Below, piece by piece: positions 5,709 through 7,764 of a stretch of 7,764 nt of DNA (positions are counted from its first letter, which is position 1; every line of letters begins with the position of its first letter). The notes beneath the pieces were generated by a model. It searched no databases. It was not told the origin of the DNA and saw only the letters and a list, made by a program, of their open reading frames with translations. Source of the DNA: Desulfatirhabdium sp964549995. GTDB taxonomy: Bacteria; Desulfobacterota; Desulfobacteria; Desulfobacterales; Desulfatirhabdiaceae. Both the position numbers and the translations under genes were made by a program. Where the stretch lies: the NCBI GenBank assembly GCA_964549995.1, contig CAZJXF010000151.1:1-7764 (forward strand), read 5' to 3'.

Positions 5709-6422
5709 TCACTGCTTCCGGCAATAGACGACGAAGCTCTTGCCCATCACGGGGTTGAGCAGCCGATCGAGCCAAGTCGTGATCCGGGGCTTCTGCATCA
5801 TGTCCCAGGTGAGGAAGCGGTTGTAGAGGCGGACGAGGGGATGCTTGTCCTGTTCGATGCCGACAAGGCATTTGAGCCACCAAAACGGGACATGGAGGCT
5901 ATGGGCATAGCCGAAGCCGAAGGGATGGAATCCGGCCTGACGGAGCAGGCGAAGAAGGCGTCCTCTTCGGTAGATACGGATATGACCGCCGGGGGTTGTC
6001 CGGTATGCCTTGGAGAGCCTCCAGCAGATCCACTCCGGAACGAACCTCGGCACGCTCACACCCAGGAACCCACCGGGCTTGAGCACCCGGTTCACCTCCC
6101 GCAACAGCCCGGCATCGTTCGGAACGTGTTCGAGCACTTCCGAGAGAATTACGGCATCCATGGCTTGCGTGGCAACGGGAAGACTACAGCCGTCGGCCTG
6201 AGCCAGGAGCCACCTTCCAGCCACCTCCCACCCGAAGAACGCCTCGTGAATGTGGATACGCTCCGCAGCCTGTTTGAGATCGTCCCGGCAGATGTCCAAG
6301 CCGATCACCCGGGTGCCGGGTCGACCGAGAACGGCGGTAAGATGCCTTCCGGAGCCGCAACCGATATCGAGGGTCGTGGCGTCTTCTTTGCGCAACAGCT
6401 TAATAGGGTCGATGGTCTGCAT
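5709..6422 (-). CDS. Class I SAM-dependent methyltransferase
   Basis: A 237-aa cytoplasmic enzyme with a Rossmann-type methyltransferase fold. Motif I is LDIGCGSGRH (18-27), the acidic residue that holds the ribose is Asp43 in VIGLDICRDDL, an adenine-contact segment AQADGCSLP lies at 74-82, and VILSEVLEHVPND (91 onward) with EVNRVLKPGGFLGVSVP completes the UbiE/Methyltransf_11 pattern. The C-terminal third (GHIRIYRRGRLLRLLRQAGF and a Trp/Phe-rich stretch) probably sets substrate choice. Its gene overlaps the end of the glycosyltransferase gene by 23 nt, so the substrate is likely a sugar or glycolipid made by that enzyme (inference). The start is uncertain: ATG 6422 is chosen, ATG 6437 adds MSVSS. 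The frame is open back to 6695, but that region codes for the glycosyltransferase and reads as non-protein-like. Confidence 0.9.
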   Translation of the reverse strand: MQTIDPIKLLRKEDATTLDIGCGSGRHLTAVLGRPGTRVIGLDICRDDLKQAAERIHIHEAFFGWEVAGRWLLAQADGCSLPVATQAMDAVILSEVLEHVPNDAGLLREVNRVLKPGGFLGVSVPRFVPEWICWRLSKAYRTTPGGHIRIYRRGRLLRLLRQAGFHPFGFGYAHSLHVPFWWLKCLVGIEQDKHPLVRLYNRFLTWDMMQKPRITTWLDRLLNPVMGKSFVVYCRKQ

Positions 6423-7635
6423 CGATGATACGCTCATACACGTCGACGGTTCGTTTGGCGGCCTGCTTCCAGGTGAACCGTTCGTGGACCCTGCGATAGC
6501 CTTTCTCTCCCAATGCCCGGGCGGCATCCGGGTGGTCGAGAAGATGGGCGACGGCTGACGCCAAGGCATCCGGATCTCCCGGTGGAACGAGGATCCCGGC
6601 ATCGCCGACCACTTCGGGCAGGGCGCCGCCCGTGGTGCTGACGACCGGAACGGCGCAGGCCATGGCCTCTCCTGCCGGAAGACCGAACCCTTCATAGAGG
6701 CTGGGAACGACGGCTACGGAGGCCCGGGCGTACTGTTCCACAAATGCCTCATCGTCGATCCGGCCGGTGAACGTGACGTTGGTCAGTTGAAGTCGGGCGA
6801 TCAATCGTTCGACATCTCCGTTTTCTTTCGGAGTTCCGATGACGACGAGGCGAACGGAGCGGCCGGAATCGGTGAGGCGCCGGACGGCAGTCAGCAGATG
6901 AACCAGCCCCTTCAGCGGGGTGTCGGCGCTGTTGGTGACAATGATCCGGCCCGCTTCCCGCGGGATGTGCGGCAGGGGGCGGAAGCGATCGGTGTCGATA
7001 CCGTTTTCGACGACGTGAAACCGCTCCTCGGGAATACCGAATTCCTGTTGAATATCGGCTTTCGATGCTTCGGAAACGGTGAGAATGTGCGAAAGCCGCC
7101 GGGCCACCCGAAGCTGCATGCCGATGAAGGAATACCAGCGGAGCACCTTGAAGCGCTTCCAGGCGTTCAACGCCGCATTCCATTCGAGTTTCCGGTCGAC
7201 CGTAATGGGATGGTGAATCGTCGTCACGAAAGGGATGCGCCTGGAGAGCAACCAGGAGCCGTAAGACAGGCATTGGTTGTCGTGAAGGATGTCGAATTCG
7301 TGGAGCCGGTCTTTAAGGTGAAGGAAGGCACGGATACCGAACACGAAGGGCTCCGGAAACCCCATCGTCGAAACGCCGGCCCATTCCAGGAAATTCACTG
7401 GATCGCAGAGTTCGGCGGCCTTCGGCATGCGAAAAGGGTCTTTGGGGTTGTAGAGATCCAGACCCTTCAAAAACGTGATGGGAATCCGATGGTTGATTCG
7501 AAAATCGTCGGGCGGTCCGCTGATGACCTCAACGTGGTGACCCAACTCAGAGAGGGCGGCGGCCAGGTGCCGGACGTAAACGCCCTGACCGCCGCAATAG
7601 GGGTTGCTTCTATAGCTGAGAATGCCGATGCGCAT
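6400..7635 (-). CDS. GT4-family glycosyltransferase
   Basis: A 411-aa GT-B fold enzyme that transfers a sugar from a nucleotide donor to an acceptor at the inner face of the inner membrane. The N-terminal acceptor domain opens MRIGILSYRSNPYCGGQGVYVRHLAAALSELGH, with the glycine-rich loop typical of GT4. Further marks are HDNQCLSYG, TTIHHPITVDR, ILTVSEASKADI and VVENGIDTDRFRP, and the donor domain holds PLKGL, VTFTGRIDDE, and the catalytic E-x7-E pair EGFGLPAGEA (Glu315, Glu323) followed by PVVSTTGGALPEVVGDAGILVPPGDPDAL. The ATG at 7635 is preceded by GGAAG at 9 nt. A longer reading back to 7719 runs into the repeat and is rejected. It leads a two-gene operon with the overlapping methyltransferase; exact sugar and acceptor are unknown. 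Confidence 0.94.
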   Translation of the reverse strand: MRIGILSYRSNPYCGGQGVYVRHLAAALSELGHHVEVISGPPDDFRINHRIPITFLKGLDLYNPKDPFRMPKAAELCDPVNFLEWAGVSTMGFPEPFVFGIRAFLHLKDRLHEFDILHDNQCLSYGSWLLSRRIPFVTTIHHPITVDRKLEWNAALNAWKRFKVLRWYSFIGMQLRVARRLSHILTVSEASKADIQQEFGIPEERFHVVENGIDTDRFRPLPHIPREAGRIIVTNSADTPLKGLVHLLTAVRRLTDSGRSVRLVVIGTPKENGDVERLIARLQLTNVTFTGRIDDEAFVEQYARASVAVVPSLYEGFGLPAGEAMACAVPVVSTTGGALPEVVGDAGILVPPGDPDALASAVAHLLDHPDAARALGEKGYRRVHERFTWKQAAKRTVDVYERIIDADHRPY

Positions 7636-7659
7636 GAGATGGTTCTTCCGGGATAAAGT

Positions 7660-7764
7660 CGGCGACGGCTTCGCAAAAAGGCCGATGCTCTTATTTAACC
7701 CGCAGGAGGGCGGGTGCATTTTGCTCGCGCAGCGGAAAAACTCAGCAGCCCGATCTCGTAGGAT
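7660..7764. repeat. Third copy of the intergenic repeat, cut by the window end
   Basis: This region matches the left arm of the 2898-3211 element in the same orientation. TCGCAAAAAG (7671-7680) corresponds to 2905-2914, and AAACTCAGCAGCCCGATCTC with GTAGGA (7738-7763) corresponds to AAACTCAGCCGCCCGAGCTC with GTAAGG (2973-2998), differing at only three or so positions. The middle (7681-7735) is diverged. The copy continues past 7764, so whether it has a right arm is unknown. It lies upstream of the glycosyltransferase gene, where no clear promoter could be picked out. Confidence 0.65.

Noticed and set aside
6438..6695. N-terminal extension of the methyltransferase
   Set aside because: These bases encode the conserved donor domain of the glycosyltransferase in another frame on the same strand; the extension is Pro/Arg/Ser-rich with no domain.
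7636..7719. N-terminal extension of the glycosyltransferase
   Set aside because: It runs into the intergenic repeat, while MRIGILSYRSNPYCGG at 7635 is the normal GT4 start with a ribosome binding site.

Overview
The window reads as ordinary chromosomal DNA from a Gram-negative bacterium with an outer membrane, moderately GC-rich. The gene set fits a sulfate-reducer-like deltaproteobacterium (Desulfobacterota): an ANTAR-domain regulator, a short Mla-type lipid transport set, a PyrE of the RKxxKDHG type, a CtpA protease paired with a YibQ-like divergent polysaccharide deacetylase, and surface-glycan genes. The taxon is an inference from gene content and style; no rRNA or other marker is present.

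Layout. (1) Positions 1-120, plus strand: the last 39 codons of an ANTAR-domain protein. (2) 192-2720, minus strand, a tight operon read right to left: pyrE (orotate phosphoribosyltransferase), a 73-aa MoaD/ThiS-like sulfur carrier ending in Gly-Gly, an MlaF-type ABC ATPase with an extra C-terminal domain resembling a degenerate GGDEF domain, and an MlaD-type MCE lipid-binding protein. No mlaE permease is next to them. (3) 2721-3285, a 565-bp divergent gap. It holds a putative pyrE promoter, a 14-codon leader ORF and a terminator-like hairpin (a possible pyrimidine attenuator), then a 314-bp imperfect palindromic repeat, then a weak ctpA promoter. (4) 3286-5669, plus strand: ctpA and the YibQ-like deacetylase-fold protein. 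(5) 5709-7635, minus strand: a GT4 glycosyltransferase overlapping a class I SAM methyltransferase, convergent with the previous pair across a hairpin. (6) 7660-7764: another copy of the repeat, cut by the window end.

How the genes work together. PyrE supplies UMP synthesis. MlaF and MlaD belong to retrograde/anterograde phospholipid transport between the membranes. CtpA and the YibQ-like protein belong to envelope/peptidoglycan maintenance. The glycosyltransferase and methyltransferase look like a two-gene surface-polysaccharide or lipid-glycan module. The theme outside pyrE and the sulfur carrier is cell-envelope biogenesis.

Most notable points: the MlaF-degenerate GGDEF fusion, the pyrE leader structure, the sulfur-carrier gene sitting where a permease gene would be expected, and a related repeat sequence in three intergenic gaps. 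I found no CRISPR array, tRNA, rRNA or recognisable transposase.
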